Below, piece after piece: positions 34,638 through 46,650 of a stretch of 64,000 bases of DNA. Origin of the DNA: Cristatella mucedo (Eukaryota; Bryozoa; Phylactolaemata; Cristatellidae). Where the stretch lies: positions 5,914,001 to 5,978,000 of the forward strand of contig WPIO01000013.1 of NCBI GenBank assembly GCA_009760855.2, given 5' to 3'. The translations under genes and the position numbers were made by a program. Under the pieces are notes generated by a model that ran no database searches, was not told the DNA's origin, and saw nothing but the letters and a program-made list of their open reading frames with translations. Numbering within the stretch: position 1 is the stretch's first letter; each line of letters starts with the position of its first letter.

Positions 34638-35607
34638 GCCGCTTGCTCCGCGTTCGCGAGCGCGCGAGCGCCCGCTCCCGGCTACTTCTTCCCGAGAACC
34701 CGCCGCCGCCGCCGCAGCCGCAGCCGCAGCCGCCGCCGCCGCCTTGCGGTACGTCCGGCGATTTCGATTCGCTATGCTTATTCACGCATGGGATATAATT
34801 ACAGTTTTTTTATCATAAATCCGATCGTTTCTGCAGTCGATCTAGCGGGATTACTGACGGAAACTCGCCGCGTTTCATCGACGGATACTTCGCGTGCTTT
34901 AAACAAGGAATCCGTCGACGATGCGCGGACGTCTGCTGCTTCTCGTACGTTTCGCTTACGCGGAGCGTCGGCGGGGGTCCTTCTAAATTTGAAAGGTTTT
35001 TGAGCGCGCTCGATATAGAGCGGTTACAAATAGAGATCACGGCGTTCGGCTTTCGCGGGAGGGCGGGCGGGCGGGCGGGCGGGCGGAAGACGAGACCCAG
35101 AGGCCCGAGCTTCCGAGTCTCCGCTCGATACCCGCGTCGGCTGACCGGGCGCTAAACCCCCTCCCTTTCCTTTCCACTTTTCCAGCGCTGACCAACTGAT
35201 AGGCCGCCTCGCCTCGCCAATAGAGGCAGCGGCGGCGGCCAATCGGCCTTGGCCGCAGCGAGCCGGCCGCTCTGGACCTCTCGAGCAAGCCGGGGCGCTG
35301 CTGACCCGAGCTTGCAGGGTGGCAGAAGTGCGCTCGCTACAAGCGCGGGAATGGGGACCGCGGACCGACCGGCGGCCGCCTGCCTTCTCTCGGCTGCCGC
35401 CCGTCCAACCGGCTCAGAGGGCTGGCTGCCGGCTCGTCGGCAGCAGGCCGCCAACCCGCCAGCCTGGCTGGCTTCTGCAGAAGCAACTGCCGACTGCTCC
35501 CACCGCGGACTCCCGAGAGCTCGCGAGCGCGCGTCCGCGGGTTCTTCAAGCGGCGCCACCGGTCGGCGGTTGGCGAGACGCCGATTTATAATGTAGACAA
35601 GTTACGT
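34638..35607. other. GPCR 3' flank, no further gene recognised
   Basis: GC-rich sequence without a domain-bearing frame. I see no AATAAA within the first kilobase after the receptor stop, so the polyadenylation site is unknown. A (GGGC)n run lies at 35061-35085. Confidence 0.4.
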
Positions 35608-35762
35608 TAGCCCAGGTGGTATGGTGCTCGTTCTTCACGACCGGGGTTGTGGGTTCGAATCCTCCCGGGGGTGATCCCTTATTGCCAAGTGCAAGCGGCG
35701 GTGATAGCCGTAAGGCTCTTCGTGCCGCTATACAAATTAGGCTGGTAAATCAGCTACTACAT
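35608..35762 (+). mobile_element. tRNA-derived SINE
   Basis: A-box-like TAGCCCAGGTGGTATGG and B-box GGGTTCGAATCC are both well preserved. The body GATAGCCGTAAGGCTCTTC and the end ATCAGCTAC follow. The head differs from the GCCGTGATGG-headed copies, so at least two subfamilies exist. Confidence 0.85.
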
Positions 35763-36193
35763 AGTTTATGTGTCAATAAACAGACTTGTAATCTATCCGA
35801 CGGTGGCGGACGGATTCAGGCGTTCAACAGCGGCCATGACGTACACCAACGGCTCTGTGGTCTAGAGCTCAAATCAGCTCCAATACCAATGCCGAGTCAG
35901 TAATCTCAATTACCCGTCTTTCCTATGGCGTCCCCTTTTATGCGACCTCGCCATAGATCATCGCCTAATCACATAATCGTGAATAATGATTATCGGCCAT
36001 AATCCGGCTGGTTTAGCGGCACCGCCTTTTCAATGTGAAGAAATCCTCATTTCACGAGGGAGATGAGTAAGAGCTTGAGGGAGGCAATAACTGGACCTTC
36101 GGTGCTTGAGTTCTGTTCTTGGCCGAAAGCCCCGAGACAAATCCTGTTGGAAGAGCCACCGAGCCTAGCGCTGTGAGAGGGCGTGCCCCTGGG
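35763..36193. other. Anonymous DNA
   Basis: No gene or repeat recognised. Confidence 0.35.
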
Positions 36194-36352
36194 TATTAGC
36201 CCAGGTGGTAAGGTGCTCGCACGTTACGACCCTGGTCGTGGGTTCGAGTTGTGCCGTGGGTGATTCTTTTTCGCTTACTGCAAGCGGTTGTGATAGCCGT
36301 AAAGGCTCTTCTTCAGCTATATAAATGAAGTAGGTAAATCAGCTAAGCAGCG
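36194..36352 (+). mobile_element. tRNA-derived SINE
   Basis: Same subfamily as 35608-35762: TTAGCCCAGGTGGTAAGG, GGGTTCGAGTTG and GATAGCCGTAAAGGCTC. It ends AATCAGCTAAG. Confidence 0.85.
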
Positions 36353-37436
36353 AGGAAGGAACTAAATTCAGTTTGTACTTGCGTCTAAGCTGTATTTCTT
36401 TCGTGCTTTAACGCCGATGCAAAAGTTCCGCCCAAGTCGTCTAACGGCTGAAAACCAACATTCGCAGCGTCGCGGTCGGGTCGTCCGAAAGCACGCAGCG
36501 GCAGAAGGACTCTGCCGCTGCGTGCTGAGCGCGAGAGAGGTTTCGCCGCGAGCGGAAACTATCCCAGAATTCACGGTTTTGCCAGATTAGTGCTCGACAG
36601 TGCTCGAGCACCCACGACCGCGTTGTTCCACTCGCAACGCAGAAGCTTTTAGAGGATTTGGGCCGCGCACGAGTACGATAGCTTGTGTTGAATCCTGGAG
36701 TACTTCGCCGAAGGAGCGCGCGTAGCGTTCGTCACTGCACGCAGGCTAGCCGGACTGCAGCCATTACTGCTCGCGCTGCGGAGTCGTCTTGGCGTGCCCC
36801 GCGTCTAAGCAAGAGAACTTCCTCGTTCCAGGTCAAGGTTTGACTATACGCCGCATTTAGCTGAAGACGCGCAACAGCCGCTGCAGCAGAGCTTTTGCAG
36901 CAAATCCAAATCTTATTCGCAGATAGGGTGGGATGCTGACGCGAGAGATGAAAGTCGTTCACAGCTGCAAATACACATCTGAACTTGATTGTGTTATTTT
37001 GTGTTTTTTAGGAAGCTTTGCGTCGATGTCTAAAGGATTGCTTAAGGACTGTGGCACATATAAGAAATTGGCGATGAAGCAAGTACTTTAACAAGTCATA
37101 CGACCTCAAGTGATGATGTGATGCATTTTCGTGCTTTACTAGCTAGGCCATCCTGGATAATATAGCAATTCATTGCTTAAACAGCGAAGCGCATTGAGAG
37201 AACTAAATGGCTTCTCGGGCAATTTGGCGACAGTAACAAGCTCGCTTCCAGCACGCGTAAGCGCACCGAGGACGATCGACAACTTCGGAGATAATCTCTA
37301 CTAATTAATGAAAGTCAGTCACGTGGCTAGATAGAGCGCTCCCGTCAAGCGGCAAGATGGCGCTGAGTTGTCTTCCGAGACAGAACTACTTTGACTCAGC
37401 GATGCGAGTCCACAGGCAGTGAGTTACTCGTGTTTT
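36353..37436. other. Anonymous DNA with a possible relic LINE tail
   Basis: No gene seen. Near 37190-37290 the words GAGAACTAAATGGCTTCTC and CAGCACGCGTAAGCGCA weakly resemble a very old minus-strand family A 3' end. Confidence 0.35.
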
Positions 37437-38640
37437 AATAATAATAATACACTTAATAAAGCGCCCTCACAGAACTCAATCTCCTTCTACGCGCTTTACA
37501 TTTACTGCAAAGAAAACACGACCGAATGGTAAGTGGTATCGAGTTTGATAAACAACACGGATAACATGGTTAGTGGCGACATGCACAGTTTCAGCACACT
37601 AAATGCTGTCATAAATAGGTGTGTTTTTAAGTTCTTTTTAAATGTGGTCAAGTCAGGTGATGTCGTGACGGAACTCGGTAGTAAGTTCCAGGCTTTGGGA
37701 GCATAGAAACTAAAGGCATGGTCTCCAAAATATTTGAGGTTTGTACGAGGTATAGACAAACAGTTAGTTTCCGAAAAGCAGGTGATACGATGCTTGGCTT
37801 GGTTGGGAAGAAGATCTGATAGGTAGGCTGGAGCCAAAGAATGAAGGGACCTAAAAGTGAGCGACAGATCCTTGAAGTCGATGCGTTGCTTGACTAGGAG
37901 CCAGTGCAGGTCGGCGAAAAGTGTTGTTATGTGGCAACTGCGACGCTCACGACAGATAAGCCTAGATGCAGAGTTTTGCACCATCTGTAAGCGCCTGATT
38001 GCACATGCTGGTAGGCCAGCAAACAGCGAGTTACAGAAGTCAAGACGGGATGTCACAAATGCATAGACTAACTTAGATGTGGTATTCCTATCTAAACAAG
38101 CCCGAGTTTAAGCAATGTTATGTAGATGAAAGTAGGCAGACTTGACTGTGGAGCTAAAATGGTTGTCCAAAGAAAGGTCACTTTGGAACATGACACCTAG
38201 ACTTTGTGCAGATTCAACAGGAGATACGCTGGCAGAGCCGATTTTGAGCTTTAGCCTTTCTAATGTATCTCGGATGATCTTTGTCCATTCACATCATTAC
38301 TCTGGAATCTCCCACTGAGATACCACCTAAACCATTGCAGAGCAGTGCCAGTGATGACCAGACGAGATGAGAGGCGCTCAAGAAGGACTTAGTGATCGAT
38401 AGTATCACAGCTGCCGAAAGATCGGGCAAAAAAGGCAGAGATACTCAACCCATTTCTGCCTTCCTAAGTAGGTCGTTGTACACCTGAAGCAATGCTGACT
38501 CTGTGGAGTGATTAGCTCTAAAACCAAACTAAAACTTACTAGCAAGGTCTGAAGTTTCAATATGTGAGTTCAGCTGGTCTGCCACGACTCATTCCAGCGT
38601 CTTCGATAGGAGTGGTAGAAGGGAGACTGGGCGGTGATTA
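37437..38640 (-). pseudogene. LINE family A copy, RT domain with deletion of the YADD box
   Basis: One of the longest family A copies. The minus strand from 38056 to 37502 is open for 184 codons and encodes SRLDFCNSLFAGLP, LHWLLVKQRIDFK, YFGDHAFSFYAPKAWNLLP and FKKNLKTHLFMTAFS, the conserved C-terminal region. Further upstream (38280-38640) it encodes earlier RT blocks, including a FRANHSTESALLQVYNDLLR stretch after frame correction. Compared with 45510-45795, about 300 bp that include the catalytic YADD codons are missing at about 38260. It is not functional. Confidence 0.85.
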
Positions 38641-38754
38641 TAATGTAATTATAAAAATATTATTATTATAATGATGTTATTATAATATTACGGAATGTTA
38701 TTAGAATATTATTCTTGTTATTATAATATTGTTATAATGTTACTGTAAAAATAA

Positions 38755-38835
38755 TGCATTTGATATAGCGCCCTCAGTGAACTCAATCTCTTTCTAGGCA
38801 CCTTACGTATGCTGCAAAGGAAGCTTGATCAAATT
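38755..38835 (-). mobile_element. LINE family A tail fragment
   Basis: AATAATGCATTTGATATAGC, then CTCAATCTCTTTCTAGGCAC and GCTGCAAAGGAAG. It ends abruptly. Confidence 0.75.
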
Positions 38836-38946
38836 TGCGATTGACACCTGAGCTCTTAGCTAGGTTCTCATTGGACATGTTGAACACACGGGACATACGT
38901 AATGTAGTCAAAGGTGTCAAAGATACATGTGCATGAACATAGGATG

Positions 38947-39989
<1,043 letters not shown>

Positions 39990-40219
39990 TCTCTCTCATC
40001 CCCTATCTTCTCTCTATCTGTCCCTCTTGACTCACTGTATTATTGTCCTTCTTTCTCTTGTCTCTCTGTTTCAGAATCATTTCTCTCCCCCTCCTCTCCA
40101 TCTCTCTCTATCGCTGTGGTACGTCCTTTTTTTCTCTGTCAGTGTCTCTCTGTCTCTGCCTATCTCTGTCAGTCTGTCTGTCTCTATCTCTATCTGCGTC
40201 TCTGTCTTTGTCTCGCTAT

Positions 40220-40292
<73 letters not shown>

Positions 40293-40318
40293 CCTCTCTC
40301 TCTCTACCTACCTAGGGC
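39990..40318. repeat. Long polypyrimidine tract with (CT)n core
   Basis: The plus strand is strongly pyrimidine-biased for about 330 bp, built from CTCT/TCTGT/TCCC words. It contains a nearly pure (CT)n block at about 40222-40287. Confidence 0.9.
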
Positions 40319-41885
40319 AATCGTACATTTCAGTTACATTTCGCATCTACATCAACTTCGCTTGCACGTACAGTCGAACGCGATCTGTATTATTTTAGAC
40401 TTATAAGGTTTGATGAAGTGATCTGTACTTTCCTAACTCATTGGGTTATATAAAAAATGTAAGACTTTACCGGAGTATTCAAATAACAGCTCTTTAACCC
40501 TGAGGCGGCCAGTTCGCTCTCGAATACCGGACGAATGGGCATACACTCGGAGACGCCGTCATTGCGGACGAGAAAGTGGGAAGGAATGGACATCCCTCCC
40601 AGGCATGCTCTAGAACGTTCCGTGTCCTGCTGCGCCGCTGCTCCATTCGACGCTTCGAGCATCGAGCTTGGACGCAACGAATGGACGCCGCTTGGACTGG
40701 CGGATATCGGCTTGGATGGTGGAAGAGAGAGCCGACAATATATGAGGAACAATCGAATCGGCCACTAGGATGAGGCGGCGCTCTCGCTGCCGCCCTCGCC
40801 TCGGTCGCCGGCGAAGCATGCAGATGACGCACGCGCCCGCCCTCAGAGGCCGTGGCGCTCGGCCGGCACGGCGGGTCGGGATTGATCGATCTTTGACGGT
40901 TCCCGTCGCCCGCCGCCTGAAGGCCGCTGGCTCGAACTGCTGCGCGAGCGATCTGCCGCGGCAGCTAGAGTCAACCAAGTGCCGAATACAGCTTTGACAG
41001 TCCTGGTACATGTGGCACCTGATTGAACGCGAATAGCGACTTGCGCTCGTCTCACGTCGACGGCCAGCTGGTCACAGCAGCAGCAGCAGTTGCTGCGCCT
41101 GCTGCACAGGCCGCTGCCGTGCGTCTTCTCTGTCTCAGCCGCCGCCGCCACGCGTAGCCGCACAGCCAGAAAAAACTGATCTCGCACAGAGCGGCGCAGC
41201 AAGAGCGGAGCCATAGCCATAGCCATAGCCCCTGGCGAATGAGATGACCGCCAGTTGGCCGATTACGTGAGGTCTCGGGCTCGTGGGACCAATTCCGCGC
41301 TAATTCATCTGCGGTCGCAAGCACGAATTCGAAGCTAGCAATCAGCCAATTAGTCTCGTAATGCAGCGCCTTGCCTCTGCGACTGCCTTCGCCGCCACAA
41401 TTCCCATGCTGGCTAGCACGCGGCACAGAAGCCGTCACGACGAATGGTTTATTTAGTCACCTAAAAGCCAGCCGAGCCTGCACACTGCTTTTGTTGTTTT
41501 TACTACATCTTTCTCCCTTTACACCAAACAAATACAGTGTGAATGCATAGCAAAGACCACTAGCATGCAGTGTAAATCAGCAGCCTACTTGGAATACGGC
41601 TCAAGATGCCGATGCGGCCTCGAAATCCGCGTCCACTTCGGGTGGCTGCACTGTTCGACGACGAATAAGCTGGTGAAGAGCCGACGAGTTGCGGCTCGGT
41701 GGGACAATTGAGAATGGGGATCGCTGACGTCACTTGCAACGTCAGCACCAGCAGCTGCTGCAGCAGCTCTACTGTCGATCTGCCTGCCTGTCCCAATTCT
41801 ACTCCGTAGAGATGATAGGACAGACTTGCCTGTATGCGACCGAACGATTAACGGAGCTCGTACGTGTGTAGGAGCTGAGCTGTTC
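40319..41885. other. Partly CpG-rich anonymous DNA
   Basis: GC-rich between about 40600 and 41240, with a short CAGCAG run (41078-41092) and four CCATAG units (41211-41232). No gene recognised on either strand. Confidence 0.35.
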
Positions 41886-41888
41886 GTC

Positions 41889-41909
41889 GTCGTCGTCGTC
41901 GTCGTCGTC

Positions 41910-41946
<37 letters not shown>
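41889..41946. repeat. (GTC)n(TC)n microsatellite
   Basis: About eight GTC units followed by about 17 TC units, directly abutting repeat unit C. Confidence 0.9.
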
Positions 41947-41951
<5 letters not shown>

Positions 41952-42520
41952 ACCTCAAACTCCTTGGTTTCCGGCAGTTCTGGGTCACTCATGACGCCGC
42001 CGAAACGATCGCCCTAAGGGACATGTCTATACAATCACCGAGTAAGTTTAAAATTTAAGACTCTGTGCGGCTGCACAAACTGTAATGACTGCTCTCAATT
42101 TCAAACAACAGAGGCTTTAAATTCCTTAACAATCAAATAAGGAGTCAAGACAAATGGAGTATCATGTACAAAAGAAAGTTTTTTGTAGGCTGATAAAGGA
42201 TATGGCTCGGCAATGGTGCAACCACATTGAAAGTAGATTGTTACCACATCCTGTGCATATATCTGATAGTAGAGTAGTTAATCTCTAAGATATCACCATT
42301 AGTTTCTGTGGGTTTTTTAGTTTGTATGGACCCTGCACTTTTTAATCTGACAATTCTACTACTTAGACACCATCTTCCGCCAGGCGAAACGTGCGAGCTA
42401 TTCCGACAAGTCATGTGCATAGCCTTTTGAACGTGGCTTAGTAGACTTTGTATTAAGTGCAAGCTGAGAATCATTGTTCGTTTCGTTATTTTTGACCGCA
42501 TGTATTCAAAAGTTATTCTT
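41946..42520. repeat. Repeat unit C, copy 1
   Basis: About 575 bp that recurs at 44120-44498 plus 45976-46180. It begins CAAATTACCTCAA, contains GACTCTGTGCGGCT and GAAAGTAGATTGTTA, and ends GTATTCAAAAGTTAT. The join across TTTCTGTGGGTTTTTTAG near 42310-42330 is the empty site for the LINE in copy 2. No conserved ORF is apparent. Confidence 0.85.
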
Positions 42521-42541
42521 TATTCCTGATTCATTCATTCA

Positions 42542-42546
<5 letters not shown>

Positions 42547-42601
<55 letters not shown>
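42547..42601. repeat. (TA)n microsatellite
   Basis: About 55 bp of TA immediately 5' of the family B LINE. Confidence 0.95.
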
Positions 42602-42602
<1 letters not shown>

Positions 42603-43722
42603 TGAGAGCACACTCATTGGCCTCCATTTATACGCAACCTCTGGGAAAAGTGATTAAGGTCCATGGAATAGGATATCACTTCTATGCTGACGATACTCAG
42701 TTGTATTTGTCTTTCAAACCGTCGGAATCTGCTGCAGCAACTGAGAAGCTGAATGCTTGCCTTGCCGATATTCGATCCTGGATGTCGGAAAACTTCCTGA
42801 AATTAAATGACGATAAAACCGAACTGCTTCTCATAGGACACCCTAAGCGTGTGGCTGGATTAAAAGGCTTTGCTCTTCTAATAGGTGATGCTATTGTGCG
42901 ACCTTCACCACGTGCTCGTAATCTTGGTGTCGTTTTCGACAGCTGCCTCAATTTCAAAAGCTTCATTCAGAAGACTGCCTCTACAGCTAGCCATTACATC
43001 CGATCCCTATCCAAGATTAGAAGCTGTCTCCCACAGTGGCTTGTAAAAAATTTAACTAGCTCTTTAGTTCTGTCTCGGCTTGATTATTGTAATTCCCTTT
43101 TGGCTGGGCTACCAAAGAAAACTATTATGCCACTACAGCGGACTAAGAATATGGCTGCAAGGCTGGTCTTCAAGTCCCAGCGGTTTGAGCACGTGTCTCC
43201 TTTGCTGAAAGAGCTAGAATGGTTGCCGGTTGAGCAATGGATACAGAACAAAGTTCTTACTCTGACCCACAAGGCCGGCCACGGCTTGGCTCCTTCGTAC
43301 CTAGCTGAACTGCTGCACCAATTTCAGCCTCTTTGCACCCTCAGGTCCTATGTGGACAATAAATTAGCTGTTCCATTCCTGCGCTTAAAGACCGTTGGCG
43401 ACACAAGCTTTAGCTCTGCAGGTCCTAGACTGTGGAACTCGCTTCCACAATTCTTACGCAACGACATCTACTCTCCAACTGCCGACTATGGCACATCTTT
43501 TTCAGCGGTCCTGAACTGCTACTTCTATGCTACTCACTACCTCAACTGCTCTCCTAACTCTGCTATGCTTCCCACTTTCTCTTTGTTGCGTGAGACGAAG
43601 TCTGTTGGCTACCGAATGCGTACCGAAGGCCGCTTAGGCTGTGAGTGCACTATACAGAACTCTCCTGCGTAACACCCACATGGTCTTTATGACTTTGTGG
43701 AGTTACAGACGGAGATACATTA
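42600..43722 (+). pseudogene. LINE family B: RT domain C-terminal half with YADD, best copy
   Basis: Open for about 356 codons from the truncation point to a TAA at 43670-43672. It encodes SIYTQPLGKVI, then YADD (42683-42694), the catalytic aspartate pair of the reverse transcriptase, then [33 protein letters not shown] and GPRLWNSLP, the usual L2/CR1-like C-terminal order. There is no ATG-defined start because the 5' half is missing, so it cannot be autonomous. The 3' UTR is short (CATGGTCTTTATGAC, GGAGTTACAGACGG) and ends ATTACAG. The absence of stops over 1 kb implies a young insertion. Confidence 0.9.
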
Positions 43723-43988
43723 CAGAGTACTTTTTAACAAATTTCAACGCTGTGACTCAACTCAATTTCGTCTAAGTGCCTTCTCATCGCATTCAAAGAC
43801 CTTTTTAGGAAATTAGGCAGCCGTGATGGCACACTACGTAAGGCGGTTGCTTTCACGACCGCACGACCGAGGTTGTAGGTTCGAATATTGCAGTGGGAAA
43901 TCCTTTTCTTGTCACTGCAAGTGGTGGCGATAGCCGTAAAGGCTCTTCTGTCACTATAAAACAGAGGCAGTAAAATCAGCTAGTATCA
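43723..43988 (+). mobile_element. tRNA-derived SINE with duplicated 5' flank
   Basis: The flank 43723-43825 (AGAGTACTTTTTAACAAATT onward) and the SINE 43826-43988 (GCCGTGATGGCACAC head, AGGTTCGAATATT-like B box, GATAGCCGTAAAGGCTC body) recur together at 46384-46650. The SINE was therefore in place before the duplication. Confidence 0.85.
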
Positions 43989-44119
43989 GCAGTATGCTTC
44001 ATTCCGGCATACGTAAAGCCCCCTGAAAGAGAGGAACAGGGTATTATGCAAATGTCTGACTTTAGTTTCACGGGAGAAATAAAATCACGGTGCCTCTTCG
44101 AAATGCGATCATTCTGGGG

Positions 44120-44498
44120 CAAATTACCTCAAGCTCCTTGGTTTCCGGCAGTTCTGGGTCACTCATGACGTCGCCGAAACGATCACCCCAACGGACACGC
44201 CTATACAATCTATGTAATCACCAAGTAAGTTAAAAATTTAAGACTCTGTGCGGCTACACAAACTGCAATGACTGCTCTCAATTTCAAACAAGAGGTTTTA
44301 AATTCCTTAACAACCAAATAAGGAGTCAGGACAAATGGATAATCATGTATGAAAGACAGTTTGTTGTAGGCTGATCCAGGCTAAGGCTCGGAAATAGTGC
44401 AACCACATTGAAAGTAGATTGTTATCACATCCTTTGCATTTATCTCTGATAGCTGAGTAGTTAATCTCTAAGATACCACCATTAGTTTCTGTGGTCAA
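44120..44498. repeat. Repeat unit C, copy 2, left part
   Basis: It matches 41946-42315 at high identity and stops at TTTCTGTGG, where a LINE begins. The right part resumes at 45976. Confidence 0.85.
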
Positions 44499-44499
44499 T

Positions 44500-45975
44500 G
44501 ATAATAATAATAATGCACTTGATAAAACTCCATCAGAGAACTCAATCTCCATCTAGGCGCTTTAAATTTGCTGCAAAAATAAATGCAATTGAATGCTGAA
44601 GAATATCATGCTTGATAATAATAATAATAATAATAATTCACTTGATAAAGCGCCCTCAGAGAACTTAATCTCTCCCTAGGCGCTTTAAATTTGCTGTAAA
44701 GTGAAATGCAATTGATAAGCAAACAAAATGAATAACACGGTTAGGGGTGACATGCACAGGGTCAGCATGCAAATGTGGTTAGTGGCAGCATGCACAGTGT
44801 CAGCACGCACAAGCACATCAAGGACGAATCACAGGGACCCAATAAATGCTGTTCGAAATAGGTGTGTTTTTAAGTTCTCTTTAAATGTGGTCAACTCAGG
44901 GGATGTTCTGACGCAGGTCGGAAGGTAGTTCCAGGCTTTGGTAGCATACGAACTAAATACATGGTCTCCAAAGCATTTGAGGTTTGTTCGAGGTATTGGT
45001 AGACTGTTGGATTCCGAAAAGCGGGTGGTACGATGCTTGGCCTGGTGGGGGAGTAGATCTGAGAGATAGGCTGGAGCCAAAGAATGAAGTGACATAAAAG
45101 TAAGTGACAAAACCTTGAAATCAATCTGGTAGCCAGTGCAGGTCGGCGAGAAGTGGTGTGTTGTGACAACTGCGACGCTTACGACAAACAAGCCTAGCTG
45201 CTGAGTTTTGCACCAGCTGCAATCGCCTGATCGCACATGCCGGTAGGCCAGCAAGCAGTGAGTTGCAGAAGTCGTGACGGGATGTCACGAATGCATGGAC
45301 CTACTTAGACGTGATATCCTTGTCTAAACAAGCCCGAATTTTATCAATGTTATGTAGCTGAAAGTGGGCAGATTTGACTGTGGAGCTAATGTGGTCGTCT
45401 AACGAGAGGTCACTTTGGAACGTGGCACCTAGATTTCGAGCTGATTTAACAGGAGATATGCTGGCAGAGCCCATTTTGAGCGTCAGCCTTTCCAATTTGT
45501 GAATCACGCTGGGTTTGACCATAACTAGTAAGTTAGTTTTATCATCGTTTAGTTTTAGAAAATTTGCTGCCATCTATGTGCAGATGCCATCAATACATGT
45601 AGCAAGGGAGTTGAGAGAAGTTGAGGTGCTCGAAGGTTGGGAGAGATCAAAGCAAAGGTACAACTGAGTGTCATCTGCATAGAAGTGAAAGCCTAGATTG
45701 TGCTTGGCAATCATATCAGCAAGAGGGAGAGTATAAACCTTGAAAAGAACCAGACCTAGCACGGAGCCCTGATGTACCCCATTTTTCAGAGGTACCTCAG
45801 ATGATTTTTATCCATTCACGTCAATACTCTGGAGTCGCCCACTGAGATAGAACCTGAACCATTGAAGAGCAGTGCCAGTGCTGCCCAGGCGAGATGAGAG
45901 GCGCTCTAGAAGAACTTTAAGATCGATATTATCAAAAGCTGCAGAAAGATTGAGCAAAACAAGCAGAGACACTCG
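44500..45975 (-). pseudogene. LINE family A copy inserted in unit C copy 2
   Basis: Minus-strand element that starts with one tail fragment (44502-44617) and a second complete tail from 44618. The minus strand encodes, from 45762 downward, a YADD box (45670-45681) in a GFHFYADDTQLYL context, then NFLKLNDDKTNLLVM, LTLKMGSASISPVKSARNLG, LPIPRTNLKCFGDHVFSSYA and FRTAFIGSL, with several frame breaks. It is the only family A copy here that keeps the catalytic box. At 45780-45975 it reaches earlier RT blocks before truncation. Confidence 0.88.
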
Positions 45976-46180
45976 GTTCTTTTAGTTTGTATGGATCATG
46001 CACTTTTTAATCTGACAATTCTCCTACTTGGACACCATCTTCTTCCAGGCGAATCGTGCGAGCTGTTCCGACGAGTCACGTGCATAGCCTTTTGAACATG
46101 GTTTAGTAGACTTTGTATTAAGTGCAAGCTGAGAATAGTTGTTCGTTTCATTATTTTTGGCCGCAGGTATTCAAAAGTTA
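45976..46180. repeat. Repeat unit C, copy 2, right part
   Basis: It matches 42325-42515 (TTTTAGTTTGTATGGA onward, GTGCATAGCCTTTTGAAC). It then continues into about 190 bp (to 46383) that copy 1 lacks. Confidence 0.85.
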
Positions 46181-46383
46181 TAACATTCAAAACTTCTATG
46201 GGAGCCTCCAAACTCACTCAGACCAATCGCCTCAAAATTTAAACATCCTTCATATTTTGCAAATTTTAAAGGCCACATCAAAACAGTAGTTCACGGTCCA
46301 TTGTATAGGTTTCCGCTGTCGTTAAAGTAAAGATAAATTTGGGCACTCTGAAGATTGGTCTTGGATTCCTACATTCGGATTTC

Positions 46384-46650
46384 ACAGAGTACTTTTTAAC
46401 AAATTTCAGCGCTTTGACTGAACTCGATTTCGTGTAAGTGCCTTCTCATTGCATTCAAAGACCTTTATAGGAAATTAGGCAGCCGCGATGGCACACTAGG
46501 TAAGGCGGTTGCTTTCACGACCTCACGACCGAGGTTGTAGGTTCGAGTCCTGCAGTGGGAAATCCTTTTTTGTCACTGCAAGCGGTGGTGATAGCCGTAA
46601 AGGCTCTTCTGTTGCTATAAAAAAGAGGCAGATAAATCAGCTAGTATTCA
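46384..46650 (+). mobile_element. tRNA-derived SINE with flank, duplicate of 43723-43988
   Basis: Same flank, same SINE and nearly the same sequence, including the ACGACCGAGGTTGTAGGTTC region. Confidence 0.85.

Larger units (their letters stand above)
31900..35600. promoter_or_regulatory. CpG-rich island spanning the GPCR gene
   Basis: GC content and CpG frequency rise sharply here and fall again after about 35600. The island covers the presumed promoter, the 5' UTR, the coding exon and the 3' flank. It contains GGGC tandem runs at 32430-32450 and 35061-35085. No TATA box is evident, so a CpG-type dispersed promoter is likely. The exact start site cannot be read from sequence alone. Confidence 0.6.

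Noticed and set aside
33004-34785. Minus-strand open frame of 593 codons antisense to the GPCR
   Set aside because: It mirrors the high GC content and codon bias of the receptor exon. Its sequence is low-complexity and contains poly-Gly from the (CCG)n run. The plus strand carries a clear seven-transmembrane protein.
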